A stretch of 64,000 nucleotides of DNA from Pseudotabrizicola alkalilacus (GTDB taxonomy: Bacteria > Pseudomonadota > Alphaproteobacteria > Rhodobacterales > Rhodobacteraceae), in assembly GCF_003443995.1 (NCBI RefSeq), contig NZ_QWEY01000011.1, positions 1 through 64,000 on the forward strand. The letters run 5' to 3'. The notes under the pieces are model-generated. The model was not told the DNA's origin. It was given only the letters and a program-made list of their open reading frames with translations, and searched no databases. Position numbers and translations under genes: made by a program. Positions 36,888 to 46,090 of the stretch are shown here, piece after piece (position 1 is the stretch's first letter; each line of letters opens with the position of its first letter).

Positions 36888-37337
36888 ATGAGTGAATTTC
36901 TGGTGGACTGGTATTTCTGGGTGAAGTCCCTGCATGTGGTGTCCGTCATCGCCTGGATGGCGGGCCTGTTCTATCTGCCACGGCTGTTTGTGTATCATGT
37001 CGAGGCTGTTGCCGCAGGAAGTGACACCGACACCCTGTTTCAGACCATGGAACGGCGGTTGCTGCGGGCCATTATGAACCCTGCAATGATTTCGACCTGG
37101 GTGATGGGGCTGGCGCTGGTTGCAACGCCGGGCATCGTGGACTGGTCGATGGCCTGGCCTTGGGTCAAGGCCGGGTCAGTTCTGGGAATGACATGGTTTC
37201 ACATGTGGCTGGCGGGTCAGCGCAAGCATTTTGTGGCTGGAACGAATACTGTGAGCGGACGGCAGTACCGGATGATGAACGAGGTACCGACGCTGCTGAT
37301 GCTGTTGATTGTGATCTCGGTCATCGTCAAATTCTGA
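36888..37337 (+). CDS. hemJ: Protoporphyrinogen IX oxidase HemJ
   Basis: 149 residues with four membrane segments. WVKSLHVVSVIAWMAGLFYLPRLFVYHVEA carries the conserved heme-ligand His, and TWFHMWLAGQ and RMMNEVPTLLMLLIVI match HemJ. It oxidises protoporphyrinogen IX in heme and bacteriochlorophyll synthesis. A ribosome site (CAGGAG) precedes ATG at 36888. First gene to the right of the origin; hemE, usual in this place in alphaproteobacteria, is absent. Confidence 0.93.
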   Translation: MSEFLVDWYFWVKSLHVVSVIAWMAGLFYLPRLFVYHVEAVAAGSDTDTLFQTMERRLLRAIMNPAMISTWVMGLALVATPGIVDWSMAWPWVKAGSVLGMTWFHMWLAGQRKHFVAGTNTVSGRQYRMMNEVPTLLMLLIVISVIVKF

Positions 37338-37459
37338 ATTCTTGACTTTTGACTGTTCTGGCCTTATGCGACGCGAGACGGGGCCGTCCGGCCTTTGTTT
37401 TTTCCCCCTGATGCTGTGACGCTGCTTGTCGATGAGACAGGTGGTCAAAGGACCATTCC

Positions 37460-38731
37460 ATGACTGTAGAACGTTTGAATCTTGCTGATCTGAAAGCCAA
37501 GACACCCGCTGACCTGTTGGCGATGGCCGAGGAATGGGAGATCGAAAACGCGCCCAGCATGCGCAAGGGCGAAATGATGTTCCAGATCCTGAAGGAACAT
37601 GCGGAAGAAGGGTTTGAGATCGGCGGCGACGGGGTTCTGGAGGTGTTGCAGGACGGGTTCGGCTTTTTGCGCAGCCCTTCGGCGAACTATCTGTCAGGGC
37701 CGGATGATATCTACGTCAGCCCCGAGATGATCCGTCAGTTCAGCCTGCGGACCGGGGATTCGATTGAGGGGGTCATTCAGGCCCCGCGTGAGAACGAGAA
37801 GTATTTCAGCCTGATCAAGGCGACCAAGATCAACTTTGATGATCCCGAGCGAGCGAAGCACAAGGTGCATTTCGACAACCTGACGCCGCTGTATCCGGAT
37901 GAGCGGTTCAAGATGGAGGTTGAAGATCCGACGATCAAGGATCGCTCTGCCCGGATCATCGACCTGGTGGCGCCAATCGGCAAGGGCCAGCGAGCGTTGA
38001 TCGTGGCACCCCCCCGGACGGGTAAGACGGTGCTGTTGCAGAATATCGCCCATTCGGTGGCGACCAATCATCCCGAGTGTTATCTGATCGTGTTGTTGAT
38101 TGATGAGCGGCCCGAGGAAGTGACCGACATGCAGCGGTCTGTGAAGGGGGAGGTTGTGGCCTCTACCTTTGACGAGCCGGCAACGCGGCACGTGGCTGTG
38201 GCGGAAATGGTGATTGAAAAGGCCAAGCGGCTGGTTGAGCACAAGCGCGACGTGGTGATTTTGCTGGATTCGATCACCCGGCTCGGCCGTGCCTTCAACA
38301 CGGTGGTTCCGTCGTCCGGCAAGGTTCTGACCGGTGGTGTGGATGCAAACGCGCTGCAACGGCCAAAGCGGTTTTTCGGCGCGGCGCGGAATATCGAAGA
38401 GGGTGGGTCGCTGACCATCATCGCAACGGCGCTGATTGACACCGGCAGCCGGATGGATGAGGTGATCTTTGAAGAGTTCAAAGGCACCGGCAACAGCGAG
38501 ATCGTGCTGGATCGTAAGGTTGCAGACAAGCGTGTGTTCCCTGCCATCGACATTTTGAAGTCGGGCACGCGTAAGGAAGATCTGTTGGTTGAGAAGATTG
38601 ATCTTCAGAAAACCTATGTCTTGCGCCGGATTCTGAACCCGATGGGAACCACGGATGCGGTTGAATTCCTGATTTCGAAGTTGAAGCAGACCAAGTCGAA
38701 TGCCGAATTCTTCGAATCGATGAACACCTGA
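37460..38731 (+). CDS. rho: Transcription termination factor Rho
   Basis: 423 residues, normal length. N-terminal [24 protein letters not shown]-binding cold-shock-like region [36 protein letters not shown], Walker [18 protein letters not shown], and [13 protein letters not shown]. Hexameric RNA-dependent helicase. Upstream gap of 122 bases from hemJ could hold an autoregulatory leader; nothing specific seen. Codon use is high-GC, unlike mnmE just after it. Confidence 0.97.
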   Translation: MTVERLNLADLKAKTPADLLAMAEEWEIENAPSMRKGEMMFQILKEHAEEGFEIGGDGVLEVLQDGFGFLRSPSANYLSGPDDIYVSPEMIRQFSLRTGDSIEGVIQAPRENEKYFSLIKATKINFDDPERAKHKVHFDNLTPLYPDERFKMEVEDPTIKDRSARIIDLVAPIGKGQRALIVAPPRTGKTVLLQNIAHSVATNHPECYLIVLLIDERPEEVTDMQRSVKGEVVASTFDEPATRHVAVAEMVIEKAKRLVEHKRDVVILLDSITRLGRAFNTVVPSSGKVLTGGVDANALQRPKRFFGAARNIEEGGSLTIIATALIDTGSRMDEVIFEEFKGTGNSEIVLDRKVADKRVFPAIDILKSGTRKEDLLVEKIDLQKTYVLRRILNPMGTTDAVEFLISKLKQTKSNAEFFESMNT

Positions 38732-38749
38732 CCGATATTAGGCAGAGCC

Positions 38750-40036
38750 ATGACTGACACGATTTTCGCCCTTGCCACAGCGCGTGGCAAGGCTGGCATT
38801 GCTGTGGTGCGGGTCTCGGGGCCTTTGGCTTTGGAGGCTGCGGCTGCGCTGGGTATTTCTGGTTTGACAGCCCGACAGGCAGCGCTTCGTACATTGATTG
38901 CAGATGGCGAGATTCTTGACAGCGGTGTGATGCTCTATTTTGAAGATGGTGCAAGCTTCACTGGCGAAAAAATTATTGAATTTCAAATACATGGTGGAGA
39001 AGCCGTTGTAGCTGCTTTGCTAAGGTTTCTAGGGAGCGTTCCTGGGTTGCGCCTGGCTGAGCCAGGAGAATTTACGCGTCGGGCGCTGGAAAATGGTATG
39101 CTTGACCTTACGCAGGTTGAAGCGTTGGCCGATCTGATTGATGCTGAGACAGAGGCACAGAGACGACAGGCGCAGAAGGTGTTGTCGGGTGCTATCGGTC
39201 GGCGTGCGGCAGAATGGCGTAAGGATCTGATTCGCGCAGCGGCTTTGATTGAAGCAACGATTGACTTTGCAGATGAGGAAATTCCCGAAAACGTAATTCC
39301 TGAGGTGCGGGATATTGTAGCCCGCCTTTCCACGGAATTTAGGGCAGAGGTTGATGATAGTAGGTCGGCTGAGCGAGTCCGTGCAGGCTTTGAAGTTGCG
39401 ATCATTGGCGCGCCAAATGTTGGAAAATCTAGCCTTCTGAATGCTTTGGTTGGACGCGATGCAGCGATCACATCTTCTGTCGCTGGTACTACGCGCGATG
39501 TGATTGAAGTCAGGATGGAGATTGCGGGTTTACCTGTTACGCTGATAGACACTGCAGGCTTGCGAGAAACAGAAGACGTAGTGGAACGAATAGGTGTCGC
39601 GCGCGCAAAAGAGCGTGCGGGTCTCGCAGACCTGCGTGTTTTGCTTCTGGAACCAGGCAGTACGCCTGATTCTTGGGAAATTGAGGATGATGATGTCGTT
39701 GCGTGGAGTAAGGCTGATCTCTTTCCGGTGGCAAACGGTGTCTCGGCGGTTTCGGGTTATGGCCTTCAGTGGCTTATAAATGAAATAAAAGTGCGCCTTG
39801 AACAACGTGTGTCAGGATCGGGATTGTTGATTCGTGACCGTCAACGGTCTGCACTGAGATTGGCAAGCGAATCCATGGCATCTGCGCGGGGATGGTTGTA
39901 TACTGATGAGGTGTCATTAGAGCTAGTTGCTGCAGATCTTCGTGCTGCGAGCCATGCACTGGACCTTTTGGTCGGTAAGATCGGGGTTGAGAGATTGCTG
40001 GATGAAATATTCAGCAGTTTTTGTATCGGGAAGTAG
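38750..40036 (+). CDS. mnmE: tRNA modification GTPase MnmE
   Basis: 428 residues. N-terminal DTIFALATARGKAGIAVVRVSG, G1 GAPNVGKSSLLNAL, G2/G3 AGTTRDVIE and DTAGLRETED, a divergent G4 region (VVAWSKADL), and the C-terminal FCIGK carrying the catalytic Cys. With MnmG it makes 5-carboxymethylaminomethyl-uridine at tRNA wobble positions. Noticeably more A/T-rich at third positions than rho, which ends 18 bases upstream; the shift persists to parB. Confidence 0.96.
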   Translation: MTDTIFALATARGKAGIAVVRVSGPLALEAAAALGISGLTARQAALRTLIADGEILDSGVMLYFEDGASFTGEKIIEFQIHGGEAVVAALLRFLGSVPGLRLAEPGEFTRRALENGMLDLTQVEALADLIDAETEAQRRQAQKVLSGAIGRRAAEWRKDLIRAAALIEATIDFADEEIPENVIPEVRDIVARLSTEFRAEVDDSRSAERVRAGFEVAIIGAPNVGKSSLLNALVGRDAAITSSVAGTTRDVIEVRMEIAGLPVTLIDTAGLRETEDVVERIGVARAKERAGLADLRVLLLEPGSTPDSWEIEDDDVVAWSKADLFPVANGVSAVSGYGLQWLINEIKVRLEQRVSGSGLLIRDRQRSALRLASESMASARGWLYTDEVSLELVAADLRAASHALDLLVGKIGVERLLDEIFSSFCIGK

Positions 40037-40040
40037 GGGT

Positions 40041-40056
40041 TGTTTCACGTGAAACA
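40041..40056. promoter_or_regulatory. parS site 1
   Basis: TGTTTCACGTGAAACA, a perfect 16-bp palindrome identical to the universal ParB-binding parS consensus. It sits at the mnmE/mnmG junction and spans the mnmG translation start. Confidence 0.96.
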
Positions 40057-41914
40057 TTTTGATGTCATAGTCATTGGTGGCGGTCATGCAGGAACTGAAG
40101 CGGCGTCGGCAGCAGCACGTGCTGGCGCCAGCGTAGCTCTTGTTACCCAGAAGCTGAAATCAATTGGAATGATGTCTTGCAATCCTGCAATTGGAGGCCT
40201 TGGAAAAGGGCACCTTGTCCGCGAGATTGATGCCCTTGATGGAGTCATGGCGAGGGCTGCCGATGCAGCTGGAATTCAGTTTCGTTTGCTTAACAGAAGG
40301 AAGGGCCCCGCAGTACAAGGACCAAGAGCACAAACGGATCGTGAGCTTTATCGCACATTTGTGCAGTGCGAACTGGCGGGTCAGAACCGCTTGTTCCTGG
40401 TAGAAGGTGAAGTGATTGATCTGATAGTAGAGAAATCCCGCGTTAGTGGTGTGACGCTTGCTGATGGCCAGAAGCTCGCTGCCCGTGCCGTGATTCTTAC
40501 GACAGGTACTTTTCTGAATGGTTTAATTCATATTGGTGAACAGCGGCACTCTGGCGGCAGAATGGGGGATGACCCCTCTAATAGACTAGCCCATCGTTTG
40601 CTCGATCTCGGGTTGAAGCGTGGGCGACTTAAGACCGGCACACCACCGCGGCTAGATGGGCGCACGATTAATTGGTCTGTTCTGGATGTTCAGGTGGGAG
40701 ACGAGTCTCCCACCATGTTCTCCTTCTTGAACAACAAACCCGCCGTGAGGCAGATTGTCTGCGGAGTTACCCGCACCAATGAGCGGACGCATGACATTAT
40801 CAGAGCGAATTTGTCGCGTTCAGCAATGTATGGCGGCCATATTGAGGGCGTGGGGCCACGTTACTGCCCTTCGATAGAAGATAAAATCGTGCGCTTTTCA
40901 GATAAGAGCAGTCATCAGATATTCTTGGAGCCGGAGGGACTTAACGATCATACCGTTTATCCCAACGGAATTTCTTCATCTCTTCCAATTGATGTGCAAT
41001 CTGCATATGTTTCATCAATTGAGGGGTTGGAAAACGCAACGATTTTGCAACCAGCCTATGCCATAGAATACGATTATTTTGATCCGAAGGCGCTGTCTTC
41101 CGGTCTAGAACTGCCTGAACTCGGGGGACTGTTTCTTGCTGGCCAGATAAATGGCACAACCGGATATGAGGAGGCAGCGGCACAGGGCCTCGTGGCGGGA
41201 TTGACAGCCGCGCTTCTTGCTCAGAACAGAGAACCGGTGGTTTTTCACAGATCAGAGAGCTATATTGGTGTCTTACTGGACGATCTTCGGTCGAGAGGCG
41301 TTACAGAGCCCTATAGAATGTTTACATCTCGCGCCGAGTACCGACTGTCTCTGCGAGCAGATAATGCTGATCAACGTCTGACGGAAAGGGCCATTGGTCT
41401 TGGTATCGTTTCTGAGACGCGAATAAATGAATTTCGAAAGAAGATGGAGTTGCTGTCTTCTGCGAAGGCTGTTCTTGGCTCTATGTCATTTACCTCACAT
41501 GACCTATTGGAGAAGGGTATACAGGTAAGCTCTGATGGATCCCGCCGGTCTGGATTGGACGTTTTGGGTGCTTTTCCGATGGGGCCGAATGAGCAAGAGG
41601 CTTTGCTCCCTGACTTGCTTGTTATGGAGCCGGGCATTCGGGCGCAAGTAATCTGTGATGCCATGTACAGCCGTTATACTGATCGACAAGATCAACAGAT
41701 TGCTCAATTAAAGCGTGAAGAAGACACTTTGATTCCGCGAGACTTTTTTTATGCTGGCCTGTCCGGCCTTTCGGGGGAGCTAAGGGTTAAACTGGAGAGA
41801 TTCAAACCGACATCTCTTGCGATGGCACGAGAAATTGAAGGAATGACGCCTGCTGCATTGGTTCTTATTTTGGCAAATTTGCGCAAGTCAGCATCGTTAC
41901 AGGATGCGATCTGA
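40049..41914 (+). CDS. mnmG: tRNA uridine-5-carboxymethylaminomethyl modification enzyme MnmG
   Basis: 621 residues from GTG at 40049 (624 from TTG at 40040). FAD motif [65 protein letters not shown] and [20 protein letters not shown]. Partner of MnmE. The apparent N-terminal FHVKH is encoded by parS; GTG inside parS has AGGGG 9 bases upstream and gives the usual N-terminus, so I prefer it. The stop overlaps the rsmG start (TGATG). Confidence 0.95.
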   Translation: MKHFDVIVIGGGHAGTEAASAAARAGASVALVTQKLKSIGMMSCNPAIGGLGKGHLVREIDALDGVMARAADAAGIQFRLLNRRKGPAVQGPRAQTDRELYRTFVQCELAGQNRLFLVEGEVIDLIVEKSRVSGVTLADGQKLAARAVILTTGTFLNGLIHIGEQRHSGGRMGDDPSNRLAHRLLDLGLKRGRLKTGTPPRLDGRTINWSVLDVQVGDESPTMFSFLNNKPAVRQIVCGVTRTNERTHDIIRANLSRSAMYGGHIEGVGPRYCPSIEDKIVRFSDKSSHQIFLEPEGLNDHTVYPNGISSSLPIDVQSAYVSSIEGLENATILQPAYAIEYDYFDPKALSSGLELPELGGLFLAGQINGTTGYEEAAAQGLVAGLTAALLAQNREPVVFHRSESYIGVLLDDLRSRGVTEPYRMFTSRAEYRLSLRADNADQRLTERAIGLGIVSETRINEFRKKMELLSSAKAVLGSMSFTSHDLLEKGIQVSSDGSRRSGLDVLGAFPMGPNEQEALLPDLLVMEPGIRAQVICDAMYSRYTDRQDQQIAQLKREEDTLIPRDFFYAGLSGLSGELRVKLERFKPTSLAMAREIEGMTPAALVLILANLRKSASLQDAI

Positions 41915-42537
41915 TGCCTGGTAGTGAAATCTTTCAGCAAGTTTCGGGTGTTTCACGTGAAACATCTGATCGGTTAGATTTTCTTGAGCATCTGGTACGA
42001 AAATGGAATCCGAGCATAAATCTTGTGTCTAAGGATAGCTTGCCCTATCTCAGAAGCCGTCATGTCAACGATTCTATCCAGATTTTCAGCTTAGTAGACT
42101 TTACAAAGGGAAATTGGTGCGATCTGGGGAGCGGAGGCGGTTTCCCCGGCTTGGTCGTAGCTATACTAGCACACGAGACCAAAAAACAACTCCAGGTGAA
42201 ACTTGTAGAATCTGATGGCCGTAAAGCGGCATTCCTTCGGGAGGCTATACGGCAACTTGAAATAGAGGCAACGGTCGTTAACAGTAGAATTGAAGATTTG
42301 CAGCCTCTCGGCGCAACTGTTATATCCGCACGCGCGTTAGCCAGTCTGTCGAGGTTATGCGGATATGCTGAGCGTCATTTGTCCGCCGAGGGAGTCGCGT
42401 TGTTTCCCAAAGGCGCAACCTACCAGTGTGAGGTAGATGAGGCTCGAAAAAATTGGGCTTTTGACATAACTTTGCATCCTAGCAAAACTCACATAACTGC
42501 CGCGATACTCGAATTCAGGAACATTCGCCATGTCTGA
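41914..42537 (+). CDS. rsmG: 16S rRNA (guanine527-N7)-methyltransferase
   Basis: 207 residues. SAM-binding CDLGSGGGFPGLVVAI, NPSINLVSKDS, KLVESDGRKAAFLREAIRQL and SARALASLSRLCGYA are RsmG motifs. Methylates G527 in the 530 loop. Starts on the last base of the mnmG stop. Codons 13-17 (VSRET) are encoded by the second parS palindrome. The 3' end overlaps parA by 8 bases. Confidence 0.95.
   Translation: MPGSEIFQQVSGVSRETSDRLDFLEHLVRKWNPSINLVSKDSLPYLRSRHVNDSIQIFSLVDFTKGNWCDLGSGGGFPGLVVAILAHETKKQLQVKLVESDGRKAAFLREAIRQLEIEATVVNSRIEDLQPLGATVISARALASLSRLCGYAERHLSAEGVALFPKGATYQCEVDEARKNWAFDITLHPSKTHITAAILEFRNIRHV
41949..41964. promoter_or_regulatory. parS site 2
   Basis: TGTTTCACGTGAAACA, perfect palindrome, inside the rsmG coding region where it is read in a different frame (GVSRETS) from site 1. 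Confidence 0.96.
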
Positions 42538-43342
42538 TGCGCCACTGGGATCGCGTCCTAGAATTATATCTATTGCCAATCAGAAGGGGGGAGTCGGCAA
42601 AACGACAACAACGATCAATCTGGCTGCTGGGCTATCAGAGTTTGGGTATAAAGTCTTGGTTATAGATATTGATCCTCAAGGCAATGCATCTACCGGGTTG
42701 GGTGTATCCCCCGAGTCCCGCACACAAACAAGTTACGATCTTCTTTTAGAGCAGGCGATGTTGATGGATCTCATACGAGAATCGTCGGTTGCAGGAATAT
42801 TTGTGTGCCCGGCAAATGCTGATCTTGCCTCTGCCGATATCGACCTTGTTACCAGCGAGAAACGCTCCTTTCTGTTATCTGATGCTGTTCAGGAAGCCAG
42901 TTTCCTGGCGGCAGGGTTTGATTTCGTTCTGATCGATTGTCCCCCTTCACTTTCCCTTTTGACGGTCAATGCCCTTGTTGCGGCAGAATCGGTCCTTATT
43001 CCTCTTCAGAGTGAATTTTTTGCACTAGAAGGGCTTTCCCAGTTAATGTTGACAATCAGAGATATCCGGAAGTCTGCCAATCCCCGACTGAGAATTGAGG
43101 GCGTCCTGGTAACAATGACGGACAGTAGGAACAGGCTTTCTCAGCAAGTCGAGGCTGACGCGCGTGCCAATCTGGGAGACATGGTGTTTTCTACGACTAT
43201 TCCCCGAAATGTGAGAGTGTCAGAGGCACCGTCATATGCACTGCCTGTTTTGCAGTATGATCCCACATCAAAAGGTGCAGAAGCCTATCGACGCCTTTCG
43301 CTTGAGATCATTTCTCGCAGATCTAATGGTCAGGCCGCCTGA
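42530..43342 (+). CDS. parA: Chromosome partitioning ATPase ParA
   Basis: 270 residues. Deviant Walker A ANQKGGVGKTTTTINLAAGL, VIDIDPQGNASTGLG, FVLIDCPPSLSLLTVNAL and RGFL-type C-terminal helices. Soj/ParA drives origin-proximal parS complexes apart. Overlaps rsmG at the start; parB follows after 16 bases. Third-position A/T is high, like the rest of this block. Confidence 0.97.
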   Translation: MSDAPLGSRPRIISIANQKGGVGKTTTTINLAAGLSEFGYKVLVIDIDPQGNASTGLGVSPESRTQTSYDLLLEQAMLMDLIRESSVAGIFVCPANADLASADIDLVTSEKRSFLLSDAVQEASFLAAGFDFVLIDCPPSLSLLTVNALVAAESVLIPLQSEFFALEGLSQLMLTIRDIRKSANPRLRIEGVLVTMTDSRNRLSQQVEADARANLGDMVFSTTIPRNVRVSEAPSYALPVLQYDPTSKGAEAYRRLSLEIISRRSNGQAA

Positions 43343-43358
43343 AGTAGAAAGAATAGTC

Positions 43359-44270
43359 ATGGAAAAGAAGCAAGAGCGCAAGGGTTTGGGACGAGGGCTG
43401 TCCGCGCTGATGGCGGATGTGAACCTTATAAAAGGCGATGTTCATGAACAGGACGGTCGAGTGGCTCAGGCAGACACCATGCTGCCGATCGAGCGCGTTC
43501 TTCCTAATCCGAATCAACCGCGGCGTGACTTTGATCCTGCGCTTCTTGAGGAGCTTGCAGCTTCGATAAGAGCGAAAGGCATTATTCAACCTTTAGTGGT
43601 GCGCGCTATGAGCGGCGGCCGAACCTATCAGATCGTTGCGGGTGAGCGCCGATGGCGTGCGGCTCAGATGGCCCAGCTCCACAGTGTTCCAGTCGTCGTC
43701 AGAGATTTTTCTGATGAAGAAGTTCTTGAAATTGCAATTATTGAGAACATCCAGCGCGCCGACCTGAATGCTGTTGAAGAAGCATTGGGGTTCCGTCAAT
43801 TGATGGATAATTTTGGTCACACGCAAGAGAAACTGGCAGAAGCCTTGTCGAAAAGCCGATCTCATGTTGCGAACACGATGCGGTTGCTGAGTTTGCCGGA
43901 TGATGTTCTGTCGATGATCCGCTCAGGAAAATTGACTGCGGGTCATGCGCGAGCGCTGATCGGATCTGCAGACCCGATTAATCTTGCGCTGAAAGTCGTG
44001 GGCGCGGGACTTTCAGTGAGGGATACAGAAAAGCTCGCCCGGACTGTTGCGAATTCCTCGGGACGCCAAAGAAAGCCGTCCAGACCAGAGAAGGATGCTG
44101 ACACTCGTGCCATCGAATCCGATATCAGCGCCAATCTTGGAATGATGATCAATATTGATCATGATCCATCGGGGGAGGGTGGCTCGCTTCGCATTCGCTA
44201 CAAGGATTTGGATCAGCTCGATATGCTCTGTCAGGTGCTTTCCGTGGTGCCGAGAGATTTTACCAAGTAA
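43359..44270 (+). CDS. parB: Chromosome partitioning protein ParB
   Basis: 303 residues. N-terminal RKGLGRGLSALMADV (ParA-contacting), CTP-binding boxes LPNPNQPRRDFD, GIIQPLVVR and AGERRWRAAQMA, ENIQRADLNAVEEALGFRQL, the HTH KLAEALSKSRSHVANTMRLLSLP, and a C-terminal dimer domain ending RDFTK. It loads at the three parS sites in this window and spreads as a clamp. The longer frame from 43236 overlaps parA and lacks support; ATG 43359 fits. Confidence 0.97.
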   Translation: MEKKQERKGLGRGLSALMADVNLIKGDVHEQDGRVAQADTMLPIERVLPNPNQPRRDFDPALLEELAASIRAKGIIQPLVVRAMSGGRTYQIVAGERRWRAAQMAQLHSVPVVVRDFSDEEVLEIAIIENIQRADLNAVEEALGFRQLMDNFGHTQEKLAEALSKSRSHVANTMRLLSLPDDVLSMIRSGKLTAGHARALIGSADPINLALKVVGAGLSVRDTEKLARTVANSSGRQRKPSRPEKDADTRAIESDISANLGMMINIDHDPSGEGGSLRIRYKDLDQLDMLCQVLSVVPRDFTK

Positions 44271-44279
44271 TTTAAATGC

Positions 44280-45485
44280 TTATGTCAGCAATAGCTGTTT
44301 AAGAACCCAGTTCAGAACAAGTCGACCTGCAGACGTTGTTCTGATTTTACCGCTTTTGACCTCAACCAGACCTTGATCAATCAGTTGGGAGACGCGCTCT
44401 GTGTCAAGGGTTTCTCCAGCTAACCTTTGATAATCTAAAAGATCAACACCAGAATTAACCCTCATCCCCATAATCAAAAGCTCTGTCGCTTGCTCCTCCG
44501 GTGATAGCGGGGTCACTTTTTCCTGCACGGCTGACTGCACCGCCGTCAGCCATGCAGCCGGCATGGCAGGGCGCATGGTCGCGATTCTTCGTCCACTGGA
44601 ACTGGTCAGTCTGCCATGGGCACCGGGGCCGATCCCCACATAATCTCCGGAGCGCCAGTAAATCATGTTGTGACGCGATTCGTCGCCAGGCTTCGCGTGA
44701 TTCGAAACCTCATAGGCTGGTCTGTCCCATGCATCGCAAAGGCTCTGAGTAAGCTCGTACATGTCCGCAGCCAAATCTTCGCTGGGCAATCCAAGCAAGA
44801 GGCCTCGATCAAAGCGAGCTCCAAATGCCGTACCTGGCTCAATTGTCAATTGATAGAGTGAGAGATGATCGCCAGCCATTGAAAGCGCTTGGCAAAGCTC
44901 CGCCTCCCAAGCCCTTACGCTTTGGTCTTGTCTTGCATATATCAGATCGAAGCTTGTCCGATCAAACACAGCCTGCGAAATGTTTATGGCCGCACGCGCT
45001 TCGCGAACGTCGTGAAGCCGTCCCAAACGCCGCAGGTCAACGTCATTCAAAGCCTGTATCCCGACAGATACCCGATTTACCCCGGCTGCCCGAAAGTCCC
45101 TGAAGCGTTCAATCTCTACAGAGCTTGGATTTGCCTCAAGTGTGATTTCGATGTCATTCGCGGGTGTCCAAAGACGAGTGGCCTCGTCAATAATAGCAGC
45201 AACTGTAGCTGGTGGCATGAGGGATGGGGTGCCGCCACCAAAGAAGATGCTGCTCAGAACTCGATTGGGCGTTTCCATGGCGCAACGCCTTAATTCAGTA
45301 AGATACGCCTCACGCCACACATCCTGATCAATCTGACCCGTAACATGGCTGTTGAAGTCGCAGTATGGGCATTTCGACTGACAAAACGGCCAATGGACGT
45401 AAAGACCAAATCCAGCAAACTGCCACCGTTCCAGTGCGCAATCTCCTTCAGTTGTGGGCCGGTTGGACGACTCAACGTGTTTCAC
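44280..45485 (-). CDS. hemW: Heme chaperone HemW (radical SAM, HemN-like)
   Basis: 401 residues from GTG at 45485 (404 from GTG at 45494). Radical SAM cluster motif YVHWPFCQSKCPYCDFNSHV, FFGGGTPSLMPP, EANPSSVE, GVNRVSVGIQALND and YQLTIEPGTAF. The CxxxCxxC spacing and length fit HemW rather than coproporphyrinogen oxidase HemN. GTG 45485 overlaps the rdgB stop (GTGA) and lies in the third parS; the alternative start adds FHV. Convergent with parB, 9 bases between stops, no clear terminator. Confidence 0.88.
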   Translation of the reverse strand: MKHVESSNRPTTEGDCALERWQFAGFGLYVHWPFCQSKCPYCDFNSHVTGQIDQDVWREAYLTELRRCAMETPNRVLSSIFFGGGTPSLMPPATVAAIIDEATRLWTPANDIEITLEANPSSVEIERFRDFRAAGVNRVSVGIQALNDVDLRRLGRLHDVREARAAINISQAVFDRTSFDLIYARQDQSVRAWEAELCQALSMAGDHLSLYQLTIEPGTAFGARFDRGLLLGLPSEDLAADMYELTQSLCDAWDRPAYEVSNHAKPGDESRHNMIYWRSGDYVGIGPGAHGRLTSSSGRRIATMRPAMPAAWLTAVQSAVQEKVTPLSPEEQATELLIMGMRVNSGVDLLDYQRLAGETLDTERVSQLIDQGLVEVKSGKIRTTSAGRLVLNWVLKQLLLT

Positions 45486-45494
45486 GTGAAACAC
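45477..45494. promoter_or_regulatory. parS site 3
   Basis: An 18-bp perfect palindrome (GTG then TTTCACGTGAAA then CAC) whose core 45478-45493 is identical to sites 1 and 2. It covers both the rdgB stop and the hemW start on the minus strand. Confidence 0.96.
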
Positions 45495-46090
45495 GCCGCG
45501 ACAAACTTGCGGAAAGCATCGGCACGGTGACTTATGCGTCCCTTTTCTTGGATGTCCATCTCTGCAAAGGTCACGCGGTAACCATCCGGCTGAAACATCG
45601 GGTCATACCCGTGGCCATGGCCGCCCCGCATGGGCCAGACAAGGGTTCCCGAAACACTGCCCTCAAACACTATATCCCGCCCGTCCGGAAAGGCGAGAAC
45701 CAACGTACAGCAAAACTGCGCCGAACGTGGATGCGGCGCCCGTATAGCCTCACACGCCTCCCATGTTCGAGCCATTGCCATATTGAAATCTCGCCCAGCC
45801 TCAGTTTCCGCCCAATCTGCGGTGTAAACCCCCGGCGCGCCCCCGAGGGCGTCGACGCAAATACCAGAATCATCTGAAAGCGCAGTCAGCCCCGTTGTCT
45901 TGGCCGCGGCATGTGCTTTGATCCGGGCATTTCCGACAAACGTGCTCTCAGTCTCTTCTGGTTCAGGCAATCCATATGCGGAGGCCGAGATCACTTCAAC
46001 GCCATAGGGTCGCAACAGGCCAGAAATTTCTTCCAGTTTTCCCTTATTATGGGTCGCAATCACCAACCTAGAACCGATCTGACCCCTCAT
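45482..46090 (-). CDS. rdgB: XTP/dITP pyrophosphatase RdgB
   Basis: 202 residues. [47 protein letters not shown] and [11 protein letters not shown] are family motifs. Removes inosine and xanthosine triphosphates. The start overlaps the rph stop (ATGA), and the last three codons plus stop (TGT TTC ACG TGA) are parS sequence. Operon rph-rdgB-hemW. Confidence 0.96.
   Translation of the reverse strand: MRGQIGSRLVIATHNKGKLEEISGLLRPYGVEVISASAYGLPEPEETESTFVGNARIKAHAAAKTTGLTALSDDSGICVDALGGAPGVYTADWAETEAGRDFNMAMARTWEACEAIRAPHPRSAQFCCTLVLAFPDGRDIVFEGSVSGTLVWPMRGGHGHGYDPMFQPDGYRVTFAEMDIQEKGRISHRADAFRKFVAACFT

Noticed and set aside
36661-36891. 76-codon frame in the origin stretch
   Set aside because: It spans the AT-rich tract and the DnaA boxes and overlaps hemJ; explained by origin sequence.
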